Source of the DNA: ZYF759 sp046297455
Lineage (GTDB): Bacteria; Pseudomonadota; Alphaproteobacteria; Rhizobiales; Rhizobiaceae
Assembly: GCA_046297455.1 (NCBI GenBank)
Contig: JBKBIT010000001.1
Coordinates: 168,563-232,562, forward strand
Direction: 5' to 3'
Length of the DNA: 64,000 bases
The notes under the pieces were generated by a model, which was given only the letters and a program-made list of their open reading frames with translations, was not told where the DNA came from and did not search any database. A program made the position numbers and the translations under genes. How positions within the stretch are numbered: the first letter of the stretch is position 1; each line of letters starts with the position of its first letter. This document shows positions 51,668-59,724 of the stretch, piece after piece.

Positions 51668-52380
51668 CCAAGGCACTGCGGGCAACGGCTATCAAATCCC
51701 CGATCCTCGTCATCGCGCCGCATCCCGACGACGAAACGCTCGGTTGCGGCGGCCTGATCGCGATGGTCTCGAGTGAGGGGCAGCCCCTGCATGTGGTCTT
51801 CGTGACGGACGGGGGCGCATCTCACCCCAATTCGCGTGAATGGAGCCGCCAGAGGCTCTCCGGCCGCCGCGAGACGGAGGCCGCGGAGGCGCTAGGTCGA
51901 TTGGGCGCGGGCCATCAGCCCCGTACTTTCCTTCGTTTGAGGGATGCCGACATGCCACAACCTGAAAGCTCCGCTTATGCCGAAGCGATGGGCGATCTCG
52001 TCACCATCATACGCGATCTCCAGCCTCGACTGGTGGTGTTGCCCTGGAGGCGTGATCCGCACTGCGACCACCAGGCTTCGTGGCAACTGGCAATGGACGC
52101 GATTGCGGCGGCCAACCTGTCTTCTGAAACGTGGGAATATGCGATCTGGCTCGATGCGTTTGGTCGGCCCGAAGATCGCCCCCGGTCCGGCGAGATGAAG
52201 GAAGTGCGCCTTGAAATCGCCTCGGCACTGGCGGCAAAGCGGCACGCCATCGAGGCGCACCGGTCGCAATTGGGTAAACTCGTCGTTGACGATCCATCGG
52301 GCTTTGTTCTGGATCGGGGCACGATCGCCCGCCTAAGCGGTTCGGAGGAAGTGTACTGGCGGCCATGCGCGGCAAGGTGA
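51658..52380 (+). CDS. PIG-L/LmbE-family deacetylase
   Basis: A 240-residue zinc-dependent N-deacetylase. The zinc and catalytic motif is APHPDDETLGCGG; a second zinc ligand lies in RRDPHCDHQASW. Family members remove acetyl groups from GlcNAc-linked substrates (GPI precursor, mycothiol, bacillithiol, teicoplanin). The protein has no signal peptide, so it acts in the cytoplasm. It lies between the flavoprotein and the NodS-like methyltransferase, with overlaps on both sides. Confidence 0.92.
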   Translation: MDLTKALRATAIKSPILVIAPHPDDETLGCGGLIAMVSSEGQPLHVVFVTDGGASHPNSREWSRQRLSGRRETEAAEALGRLGAGHQPRTFLRLRDADMPQPESSAYAEAMGDLVTIIRDLQPRLVVLPWRRDPHCDHQASWQLAMDAIAAANLSSETWEYAIWLDAFGRPEDRPRSGEMKEVRLEIASALAAKRHAIEAHRSQLGKLVVDDPSGFVLDRGTIARLSGSEEVYWRPCAAR

Positions 52381-52958
52381 TCGATGTCGCAGGGTTCGAG
52401 GCGAAGTTTCGGGAGAATATCGATCCCTGGGACTACAAGGACTCGCCCTTTGAGGCCCACAAGCGTTCGGTTCTGCTTCGTGCCTGCGGCTCCCGCTACT
52501 TTGGACGCGGGTTGGAGCTCGCCTGCGCGATCGGCGAGACCACGCGTGCGTTGGCGCCAAGATGCCGTCGCCTGCTGGCGGTCGACGCTTCGCCTACCGC
52601 CCTGGCGGAGGCCATTCGCCGGAACGTCACATGCCGGCGCGTAACCTTCAGGCTGTCGCAACTCCCGGAACAGACACCGCGTGGTCCGTTCGATCTAATC
52701 GTCGCATCCGAGATCCTGTACTACCTCAATCCAAACGAACTCGATGTCCTTGTCCGGATCCTTGCGCGTGCAATGGCTCCGGGCGGGAGAATTGTCATCC
52801 TCCATCATTTGCGCAATTTCCACGATGCTGCCGTCCTGCCAAGCATGGCGCAGGCATGCGCCTTCAGGTGGATGCACCGCCGCATGGGGCTAGTTTTTCT
52901 GCACCGGACGGGCGGCTTCGAGGCGGCCGCATTCGAGAAAGGCTTCCGGAATGGATAG
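52365..52958 (+). CDS. NodS-family SAM-dependent methyltransferase
   Basis: A 197-residue class I methyltransferase. The SAM-binding motif I is GLELACAIGETTRALA, with the acidic residue in LLAVDASPTALAEAI; motif IV is DLIVASEILYYLN. The pattern fits NodS-type enzymes, which N-methylate the deacetylated amine of chitooligosaccharides. The GGAGGAA at 52344 lies somewhat far from the ATG, but translational coupling to the deacetylase stop (overlap of 16 bases) is likely. The real substrate is unknown. Confidence 0.88.
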   Translation: MRGKVIDVAGFEAKFRENIDPWDYKDSPFEAHKRSVLLRACGSRYFGRGLELACAIGETTRALAPRCRRLLAVDASPTALAEAIRRNVTCRRVTFRLSQLPEQTPRGPFDLIVASEILYYLNPNELDVLVRILARAMAPGGRIVILHHLRNFHDAAVLPSMAQACAFRWMHRRMGLVFLHRTGGFEAAAFEKGFRNG

Positions 52959-53299
52959 GAATTTTCCCTGCCGCCGCTGTGGGCTGTTTTTCAATCGGCT
53001 CGGAATGGGGACCCTGGATCGGCGCGCGACATGCAGCGCATCTTTCTTCCTAGATCGCCTTGGGCATCCTTTGGATGGAGGAGCGTTTGCCGCGTATCGA
53101 AGCCTTCGCTAGGAACCATCCGGAGCGGACGATCTTCACTCGGTTCCTCCCGGTAGAAGATGCGGCCAACGCTGTGGGCATGTGGCAGCGGTATTATAAG
53201 AAGTGGGACATGATAACCCTGCGACGGCTTGATCCAGCACATGTCGACCTCGTGCCGACGCTTGCGCGCCTCGTCGGGTTTGAAGGCGTCCCGCTGTAG
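52951..53299 (+). pseudogene. Decayed cysteine hydrolase (isochorismatase-family) gene
   Basis: In two frames the fragments match cysteine hydrolases: SLPPLWAVF and DMQRIFLPRSPWAS, then a frameshift near 53070 and WMEERLPRIEAFARNHPERT and RYYKKWDMITLRRLDPAHVD up to 53299. The C-terminal half of the family, with the catalytic Cys region, is missing. It starts right after the methyltransferase gene and may once have been the fifth gene of that operon. Confidence 0.55.
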
Positions 53300-54444
53300 G
53301 GAAACGAGATCCTCGGGGCTGGTTCTTATGAACGCGGGCTTTGGGTAGGGATAATAGCCCTTGTCGATTGCCCAAGTGAAGAAGCGTGACAGCGCGTCGT
53401 GATAGTTGTTTCGGATGCGCATTTCGGTCAGGCGTTCGTGGCCTTCCCTTCCATGTTCGATCGCATAGAAGTAGCGCGCGGAGACGCTTACACAGCGTTC
53501 GCGGGGAATGTTCTTGCGGTTGGGTATCTCGGGCATCATCTCGTCGAGGCGCCGCACCGCATCTTCATCGAATCCGTGCAGAAACGGGTCATCCATGACG
53601 TCGATGAGGAACTGAACGAGCAGCTGCACGATGGTTCGGGCGTCGCCCTTGCCACCACCTCGGATGTGTTCTTCCAGATACTCGGCCAGCGCTTTGGAGA
53701 AGCGTAGTGGCGATTCCGCGCAAACTGCCTCTTCCATTGCCGGTTTATCCCGACGCGATGCCACAGCCGCTTCTTCGAGGGGAGCGGACTCCGTCAGCCT
53801 CTCCGCAGACATGCGAGCCGGTCCCAGAAACCGAGACGGGATCTCGTCCGCCCGAATCGCCGGCTGCGGCACCGGGTCGGTGCTGGCGGACGCGGAGAGA
53901 AGGGCGTCGTCAAAAACCGACGATGAGCCAGGTTGCTGGAAGCTTGTGGGCACGGGGCCGCGCCCGAGCAGTTTTTGCATCTCAGCCCGACACCTCCCGT
54001 AGTGCTGGAGGTTCTCGTTCTTGCGGTGCCGGACCTCCGCGTCGACGTTCTGCCTGACGAAGCGTTCGAAGAGCGCGAAATATTCCGGTTCGATCATGGC
54101 CGGATCGCAGCCAACCGCCCGGGCTCGGCGCGCCATGTTCTTGAGTGCTCTTCGTAGTTCCGGCGTGCGATGAGCCGCTCTTCGCTGATTGGCCAGGCAT
54201 CGCGCAGATAAGTGCGCAGTTCGGCTGCGTTTCTTTCGAACAGTGATACGTGGTCCACGCTCTCGTTCATTCGGTGAACCCAGGCCATGCATTCGGCGAC
54301 GCGTTTGCGCGCCTGACGATAGTCCGATGTCCTTAACGAAGCGCGATAGAGATGACGACTGAGGAAGGCTGCGACGCTTCGCGAAAATCTCGCCTGGACG
54401 TAATAGCGACCGTCGCGCCGTGTGAGGTAGGAAGTGCGAGCCAC
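53285..54444 (-). pseudogene. Phage-type tyrosine integrase, frameshifted and truncated
   Basis: The N-terminal part (GTG at 54444) encodes a DUF6538-like arm-binding region, ARTSYLTRRDGRYYVQARF and ASLRTSDYRQARKRVAEC. Near 54150 the frame shifts, and the second frame continues with RRALKNMARRARAVGCDPAM and, later, a core-binding-domain-like stretch ending DALSRFFTWAIDKGYYPYPKPAF. Homology ends near 53285, before the catalytic domain (R-H-R-Y), where the cysteine hydrolase remnant begins on the other strand. It lies 90 bases from tRNA-Met, the expected position for the integrase that used it. Confidence 0.7.
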
Positions 54445-54534
54445 GAGACATCTCCGCGTACATCGGCGCGAAATGTCTCACATTTCCGGAACCTCCGTTC
54501 CGGCCAAGTGATTGATTTTCCTGGTCGAGATCAA

Positions 54535-54548
54535 TGGTAGCGGAGGAG
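54535..54548 (+). repeat. att repeat, copy 3 (3' end of tRNA-Met)
   Basis: TGGTAGCGGAGGAG on the plus strand, equal to the CCA end plus acceptor-stem 3' strand of tRNA-Met. It is the site where integration preserved a functional tRNA. Same orientation as copies at 19457 and 29965. Confidence 0.75.
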
Positions 54549-54611
54549 GGATTCGAACCCCCGACACAAGGATTATGATTCCTCTGCTCTAACCTACTGA
54601 GCTACTCCGCC
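54535..54611 (-). tRNA. tRNA-Met (anticodon CAT)
   Basis: Cloverleaf read on the minus strand: acceptor GGCGGAG...CTCCGCT, with a G-U first pair, D arm AGCTCAGTAGGTTAGAGC, anticodon stem GAGGA/TCCTT with loop ATCATAA (anticodon CAT), T arm GGGGGTTCGAATCCC, and an encoded CCA end (54535-54537). It resembles rhizobial elongator tRNA-Met, not the Ile2(CAT) type. Its 3' end is the attachment site for the island(s). Confidence 0.93.
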
Positions 54612-54750
54612 CCGCGATCCGGCGCGACCTGGCGCTGCCGAATACCGTCCCGAGGACGCGCGGATATAAGGTGGCGTGATCCGACGTGTCAAGCGCGGTC
54701 CGTGTCTTGTCTGCAGACGCAGCGCCCGCCCGGCATAAACAGATGGTGCT

Positions 54751-55740
54751 TCAGCTCTTTTGGCCATCCGTGCCGGTCTCGTCCGAAGGCGCGGCGATCG
54801 TGTCGGCGACTTTCGCGCCGCGCATGCCCATGGGCTGGGCCTTGCCGGTGGTGGTGTCGACGGCGGTCTGGTGTTCGATCTCGGCATTGAGCTGGGCGCC
54901 GACCAGAAGCACGATCACCGATATCCAGGTCCACATCATGAAGCCGATCGCCGCCCCCAGCGAGCCATAGGTCGCGTTATAGTCGGCAAAGCCCTGCAGG
55001 TAGAACGAAAACCCCGCCGAGGCGGCGAGCCAGGTCGCGCAGGCCAGAAGCCCGCCCCACGAGACCCAGCGCCAGCGCGGGCGTGCCCGGCTCGGGCCGA
55101 ATCGGTAGAGGAGCGCGATGCCGAGACCCGCCATCACCAACAGTACCGGCCAGCGCGCGAAGCGCAGGACGAAATCGGTGGTCTCGTCGACGGGCAGGAG
55201 CGCCAGCAACGCCGGCAGGATACCGATCACCGCAATCAGCGTCGCGGCCACGAACATGACGCCCAGCGTGAAGGTGAACGCAAGGAGGTTCAGGCGAATG
55301 AATGACCGCTTCTCGCGTTCGCGATAGGCGATGTTCAGCGCCTCGAAGAGTGATTTCACGCCATTGTTGGCGCTCCAGAAGGCGACCGCGAAGGCAATCA
55401 GGAAGCTCATCCCCATCGAGTCGGGGCTTTGGCGGGCAAACTGGTCCAGCTGTCCCGCAATCAGTTCCAGCCCGCCTTCGGGAAAGATCCCGCGCAGCGC
55501 GTCGAGATGGCCGGCAATGGTGGCGGGATCGGCGATCAGACCGTAGAGCGACACGAAAGCGGCGAGGGCAGGAAAGAGCGACAGCAACAGGTAGAAGGTG
55601 ACGCCGCCGGCGATCAGCAAAACATTGTCTTCTGCAATCCGCCCGTAAAGGCGCCAGATAATGTCCCTCCATCCACGCCGAGGGATTTCGGAAGGCCATT
55701 GAGCCCCCCGTCCGCGCACGTCATCATGTGTGTTCGTCAT
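54751..55740 (-). CDS. YihY/BrkB-family inner-membrane protein
   Basis: A 329-residue protein with about six membrane helices. Family hallmarks are DNVLLIAGGVTFYLLLSLFP in the first helix, FWSANNGVKSLFEALNIAYRE, and in the last part YNATYGSLGAAIGFMMWTW. The polar C-terminal tail is probably cytoplasmic. The family was once labelled ribonuclease BN by mistake; its actual function is unknown. First chromosomal gene right of tRNA-Met. Confidence 0.9.
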   Translation of the reverse strand: MTNTHDDVRGRGAQWPSEIPRRGWRDIIWRLYGRIAEDNVLLIAGGVTFYLLLSLFPALAAFVSLYGLIADPATIAGHLDALRGIFPEGGLELIAGQLDQFARQSPDSMGMSFLIAFAVAFWSANNGVKSLFEALNIAYREREKRSFIRLNLLAFTFTLGVMFVAATLIAVIGILPALLALLPVDETTDFVLRFARWPVLLVMAGLGIALLYRFGPSRARPRWRWVSWGGLLACATWLAASAGFSFYLQGFADYNATYGSLGAAIGFMMWTWISVIVLLVGAQLNAEIEHQTAVDTTTGKAQPMGMRGAKVADTIAAPSDETGTDGQKS

Positions 55741-55800
55741 GCCGCCCTGCCGTTTTCCCTATGCCTGGAAACGGCTCGAAGCCTGTGCTGGTTCCCCAAT

Positions 55801-57123
55801 TCAGGCACGAATGTGGCTGAGCCTGCGAAAGCGGGCACGGAAGCTGCTGGTGTCAGCGGCGATTTTTGTCGGGTCGGCCTCTGCCAGGGCACGGGCAATC
55901 AGGCTGGCGAGCTCCTTCATGTCGTCCGCTCCCATGCCGAAACGCACGATTTCCGGCGTCCCCAGGCGCAATCCGTTCATGTCGCCTTCGACAGGCGCAT
56001 CGGGCAGGCCGATACCGGACGTGAGTATGTTTGCCGCCCGCAAGTGGCGCGCCATCGCCTGCCCGCCGCCCTGCTTCCGGGCTCTCAAGGCGAACTGGTG
56101 GGATCTGGTGAAGCCATGTTCGGCGGCGAACACGTCGACGTCCAGGCGCTGAAGGGCGTCCCCCAGCGCCTGCGCCGTCTCGATCATGTCGCGCGCGTAG
56201 GCGCTGCCACCGTCACGCCAGTTGAGCAGCGAGATGGCCAGCGCGGCCGATTTCGCGACGTCGAAATTGGCGGTCAGGCCGGGGAAGGCAATCCGGTCGA
56301 GTTTTTCGGCCAGTTCCGCCTCGTTGGTCACCACCAGACCGCCTGGTGGACCTCCCAGGCTCTTGTAGGTGCTCATCGTCATCAGGTGCGCGCCCTCGCC
56401 AAGCGGGTTGGCCCATGCCTTGCCGGCGATCATCCCGCAGAGATGAGCCGCGTCGAACAAAAGCCACGCCTCCACTTCATCGGCGATCGTCCGCGCGCCG
56501 GCGACGTCCCATTCGAACAGGTTCAGACTGCCGCCCAGGGTGATGAGGCGCGGCCGCAGCTTTCTGGCCAGCTCCCGCAATCCAGCGATATCCACCGTGC
56601 AGCGTGAACTGTCGACCGGCGCCTCGTGAATGACGAGACCGTAGAGGCCGGCTGCACCGGCCAGATGATGGGTGACGTGTCCGCCAATGCTCGCCGGCGG
56701 CGCGATGATGGCATCGCCCGGCCGGCAGGTGGCCATGAAGGCATAGAGATTGGCCATCGCCCCCGAGGCAACCCTGATCTCCGCAAAGCCTGCCTCGAAG
56801 ATCTCGGCGGCCAGGGCGGCTGCGATGACCTCGATCTCCTCGATGGCTTCCAGGCCCATCTCGTATTTGTCGGTTGGATAGCCGAGCGAGGGGCGCGTGC
56901 CGAGGCCGGAAGCCAGCAGAGCCTCCGCCCGGGGGTTCATCACGTTGGTGGCCGGATTGAGGTTGACGCACTCCACCTCGTGGATGCGCCGATTGGCGTT
57001 CACCAGATGGCCGATGCGCGCCTCGATGTCGCCCGAAGCGGCCGTCTGCGTCCAGGCCGCATGGCGGGCGATATAGGATTCGATCCTGTCGGTGGTCCAG
57101 TCGCGTCGCGCCAGCCCCGACAT
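55801..57123 (-). CDS. Serine-hydroxymethyltransferase-like PLP enzyme
   Basis: A 440-residue fold-type I PLP enzyme. The PLP Lys lies in TMSTYKSLGGPPGGLV, unlike the THKTLRGPRGG of housekeeping SHMT. Other conserved segments are RPSLGYPTDKYEMG, RVASGAMANLYAF and WLLFDAAHLCGMIAG. I place it in the divergent SHMT-like group that acts on glycine/serine or alpha-methylserine analogues. The real reaction is not set by sequence. A small DUF6074-like gene precedes it by six bases, so the two form an operon. Confidence 0.8.
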   Translation of the reverse strand: MSGLARRDWTTDRIESYIARHAAWTQTAASGDIEARIGHLVNANRRIHEVECVNLNPATNVMNPRAEALLASGLGTRPSLGYPTDKYEMGLEAIEEIEVIAAALAAEIFEAGFAEIRVASGAMANLYAFMATCRPGDAIIAPPASIGGHVTHHLAGAAGLYGLVIHEAPVDSSRCTVDIAGLRELARKLRPRLITLGGSLNLFEWDVAGARTIADEVEAWLLFDAAHLCGMIAGKAWANPLGEGAHLMTMSTYKSLGGPPGGLVVTNEAELAEKLDRIAFPGLTANFDVAKSAALAISLLNWRDGGSAYARDMIETAQALGDALQRLDVDVFAAEHGFTRSHQFALRARKQGGGQAMARHLRAANILTSGIGLPDAPVEGDMNGLRLGTPEIVRFGMGADDMKELASLIARALAEADPTKIAADTSSFRARFRRLSHIRA

Positions 57124-57129
57124 GATGGA

Positions 57130-57438
57130 TCAGGCTTGCTTGCAGCAGGCGCAGCCCGGCGCCCTTGCCTCGAGAAGCCGGTCGACCTCGCAATCGACCT
57201 CGTGGAAGAAGGCCCCGACCGCTTCGTCCTGTTCGGCCTCGTTCAAACCGAAAGCGGCGAGCCGTGCAAACATCGCGTCCGCCACCATGCCGCACTCCCG
57301 GTCTGCGGCCGCCTGGCTGCGTTTGCGCGAAAGGCGCCGGGCCAGGTCCTCGATCTGCCTGCGCTCCCGGTGCGGGGGGAAGGCGATGACATTGTGTTCC
57401 TGTACGCTGCTGCTCGTACGCGACTGGCTCTGAAACAT
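57130..57438 (-). CDS. DUF6074-like small protein
   Basis: A 102-residue protein from the ATG at 57438. The family-like motif is VIAFPPHRERRQIEDLARRL, followed by helical sequence and a Cys-containing end, GCACCKQA, which could bind a metal. The TTG at 57459 is a possible earlier start. It is six bases before the SHMT-like gene. Function unknown. Confidence 0.65.
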   Translation of the reverse strand: MFQSQSRTSSSVQEHNVIAFPPHRERRQIEDLARRLSRKRSQAAADRECGMVADAMFARLAAFGLNEAEQDEAVGAFFHEVDCEVDRLLEARAPGCACCKQA

Positions 57439-57555
57439 GAAAACCCCGACTGTCCCCAAATCCGTGTTCGCCGGCTGACATGCGTCCCCTCTCGAGGCGC
57501 GAATCAGTTGCCGGTCGACACCACAATCGGCTTCACCCCTTTACGAGACGTTACC

Positions 57556-58134
57556 TCAGGCAGTCGCCGTTTCGTACAGCCGCCTGATGCCGGCTTCCAG
57601 CGCGTCGGCGTCCCGAACGGCGATGAAACCCTGCAGTTCCTCGCGATCCTCGTCGTTGTGATTGGGCGTTCTTGCCGGGCGACGTGTCGCGCGGATGAAC
57701 AGGATCGTCGCCGTTCCGTTGCCGTGGAGATGCTTGTGCGGACTTGCAAACCGCGAGGGGGCGGCATCCTCGATGCGCGAACGCGGGCCGCCGACCAGCA
57801 TCACGGCGCGGCGGTCGGTGAGGCCGTAGGCGATCTGACGCGCCTCCGACCAGCGGCCGAGGGGACGCATGGCCAGCGCCGCCATGACGCCCAGCGTCGG
57901 GGCGGCCAGCATCAGCACGAGAAACGCGCCGAGTTCGAGAGTTACCAGCCGTGTCACGCCGAAAAGCACGACGCACCACCAGATCACGACCAGGATGGCC
58001 GCCAGCGCCACGCCCGCCTTGGACAGCCCGAACCCGTGCAGCGCATAGCGCAGCCGGTCGGGTGACCCGGCCCAGATGAGCTTTTCGTCGCTCGCCAGAT
58101 GACTGCCCAGTTCGCGGGCCGCGCGCATGTCCAT
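57556..58134 (-). CDS. Membrane protein with two helices and a PH-like C-terminal region
   Basis: A 192-residue protein from the ATG at 58134. It begins with a short soluble part (DEKLIWAGSPDRLRYAL), then two membrane helices (LAAILVVIWWCVVLFGVTRL and FLVLMLAAPTLGVMAALAM) and a C-terminal soluble region, IAYGLTDRRAVMLVGGPRS, as in bacterial PH-like proteins. The very long frame that continues to 59598 is antisense to the TPR gene and was not accepted. Function unknown. Confidence 0.75.
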   Translation of the reverse strand: MDMRAARELGSHLASDEKLIWAGSPDRLRYALHGFGLSKAGVALAAILVVIWWCVVLFGVTRLVTLELGAFLVLMLAAPTLGVMAALAMRPLGRWSEARQIAYGLTDRRAVMLVGGPRSRIEDAAPSRFASPHKHLHGNGTATILFIRATRRPARTPNHNDEDREELQGFIAVRDADALEAGIRRLYETATA

Positions 58135-58263
58135 GGCGCGGTTATAGCGGGCGGTCGCGCTGCTGATCAACGAAACGATCGTTGAGGGGTAGCCAAGTGC
58201 GTGGCGTTCCCGGCTCGAATTGCGATAGCATGCCGCGACAAACGCAGCGTCAGAGAGGACAGG

Positions 58264-59583
58264 ATGAAGGACCCGCTGGGACTTGAATTGAGCGGCGCTG
58301 ACGAGGTCAGCCATGCCAGTTACCAAAACGCGCTGGCGGGGCTTCAGTGCTTTACCGGCGATCCGGTCTTCGAGGTGGAGCAGGCGATTGCCTCGCGACC
58401 CGATTTCGTCATGGCGCATGTGCTCAAGGGTTATCTGTTTGCCCTTTCGACGGAAGCGTCCGCAACGTCCGTCGCGCGCGAGATCTTCGCCACCGTTAGG
58501 CACCTGCCGGCCAGCGGACGGGAGGCACGGCATGTCGCGGCTCTGGGCGCGCTTTGCGCGGGCAATTGGCACGAGGCGGGCAGGGGCCTCGCCGCGCTTT
58601 CGGCCGATCACCCGCGCGATGCGCTGGCGTTGCAGGCAGGCCACCAGATCGATTTCTTCACCGGCAACTCCGCCATGCTGCGCGACCGGATCGCATCCGC
58701 GCTTCCTGCCTGGGAAGATGGCATGCCCGGCTACCATGCCATTCTCGGCATGCATGCATTCGGTCTCGAGGAGACCGGCGACTACCGAGGTGCAGAGGTT
58801 GCGGGCCGCCGTGCGGTCGAACTCGAGCCGCGCGATGGCTGGGCCCATCACGCGGTGGCCCATGTCATGGAGATGGAATGCCGGCAGCGCGACGGCATCG
58901 CCTGGATGCGCGACAATCTGGACAACTGGTCGAAGGACAGTTTTCTCAAGGTGCATAATTGGTGGCACCTGGCGCTCTATCACTACGAGCTGGGCGAGGC
59001 CGACGAGGTGTTGTCGCTCTATGACGGTCCGATCTACGGCGATCGCTCGACCCTGACGCTGAACATGCTCGACGCATCGGCGATCCTGTGGCGGCTGTAT
59101 CTCGGCGGCATCGACGTCGGTGACCGCTGGCAGGCACTCGCCGACAATTGGCAGGCGGCCAAACCCGGCGGCCATTACGCCTTCAACGACATGCATGCAG
59201 CGATGGCATTCGTGGGCGCCGGTCGCTCTGCCGATCTGGACCGCCTTCTGGCCGCGCAGGAGGTGGCCATCGAAGGGCAGGGAGACAATGCAGCCTTCAC
59301 GCGCGATGTCGGCCGCCCGGCAACGCTGGCTGTCATTGCCTTCGGGCAGGGCGACTATGGCGCTGCCATCCGCCATCTGGAGCCGATCCGGGCCATTGCC
59401 CATCGTTTCGGCGGCAGCCATGCGCAACGGGACGTTCTCGAACTGACGCTTGTCGAAGCAGCCTTGCGTGCCGGCGACCGCGATCTGGCCGGTCGCCTGA
59501 CTGCGCAACGCAATCAGCTTCGTCCGCACAGTCCGCTCTCGGGTCTCCTCGTCAAACGGTTTGCTGGCATCGCGGCGGCCTGA
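58264..59583 (+). CDS. Tetratricopeptide-repeat protein
   Basis: A 439-residue soluble helical protein. TPR-like repeats are visible, for example GMHAFGLEETGDYRGAEVAGR and HLALYHYELGEADEVLSLY. This whole-length family is conserved in Alphaproteobacteria and has no known function. Start ATG at 58264 after GACAGG. It lies upstream of xylB with a 141-bp gap. Confidence 0.85.
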   Translation: MKDPLGLELSGADEVSHASYQNALAGLQCFTGDPVFEVEQAIASRPDFVMAHVLKGYLFALSTEASATSVAREIFATVRHLPASGREARHVAALGALCAGNWHEAGRGLAALSADHPRDALALQAGHQIDFFTGNSAMLRDRIASALPAWEDGMPGYHAILGMHAFGLEETGDYRGAEVAGRRAVELEPRDGWAHHAVAHVMEMECRQRDGIAWMRDNLDNWSKDSFLKVHNWWHLALYHYELGEADEVLSLYDGPIYGDRSTLTLNMLDASAILWRLYLGGIDVGDRWQALADNWQAAKPGGHYAFNDMHAAMAFVGAGRSADLDRLLAAQEVAIEGQGDNAAFTRDVGRPATLAVIAFGQGDYGAAIRHLEPIRAIAHRFGGSHAQRDVLELTLVEAALRAGDRDLAGRLTAQRNQLRPHSPLSGLLVKRFAGIAAA

Positions 59584-59724
59584 CCAGACACAGGCCATTT
59601 ATTGCGGCATTCGAAAAAAATCGGATGGCGACGCTTCCGATTTCTGCTAGACCTTTTCTCAAAGGCGCGGGGAGGTTGCCGGCTGCAACCCGTGCGGGAG
59701 AGAAACTGCTGGCGGGAGGAGACA

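Larger units (their letters stand above)
29965..54548. mobile_element. Genomic island B (24.6 kb) between att copy 2 and the tRNA-Met 3' end
   Basis: Bounded by direct 14-bp att repeats; the right one is inside tRNA-Met. A tyrosine-integrase gene, now broken, lies directly beside the tRNA. Cargo is dominated by stress, envelope and signalling genes and by six EcfG-like promoters. Several pseudogenes (chrA, an HWE kinase, a coiled-coil protein, a cysteine hydrolase, the integrase) indicate ongoing decay. Confidence 0.6.

Noticed and set aside
55429..58065. Long plus-strand frames opposite BrkB, SHMT-like and DUF6074 genes
   Set aside because: High-GC antisense open frames without any family pattern; the minus-strand proteins are recognisable.
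57556..59598. A 680-codon minus-strand open frame
   Set aside because: Only its last 192 codons encode the membrane protein. The rest is antisense to the TPR gene, which has family features and a good start.
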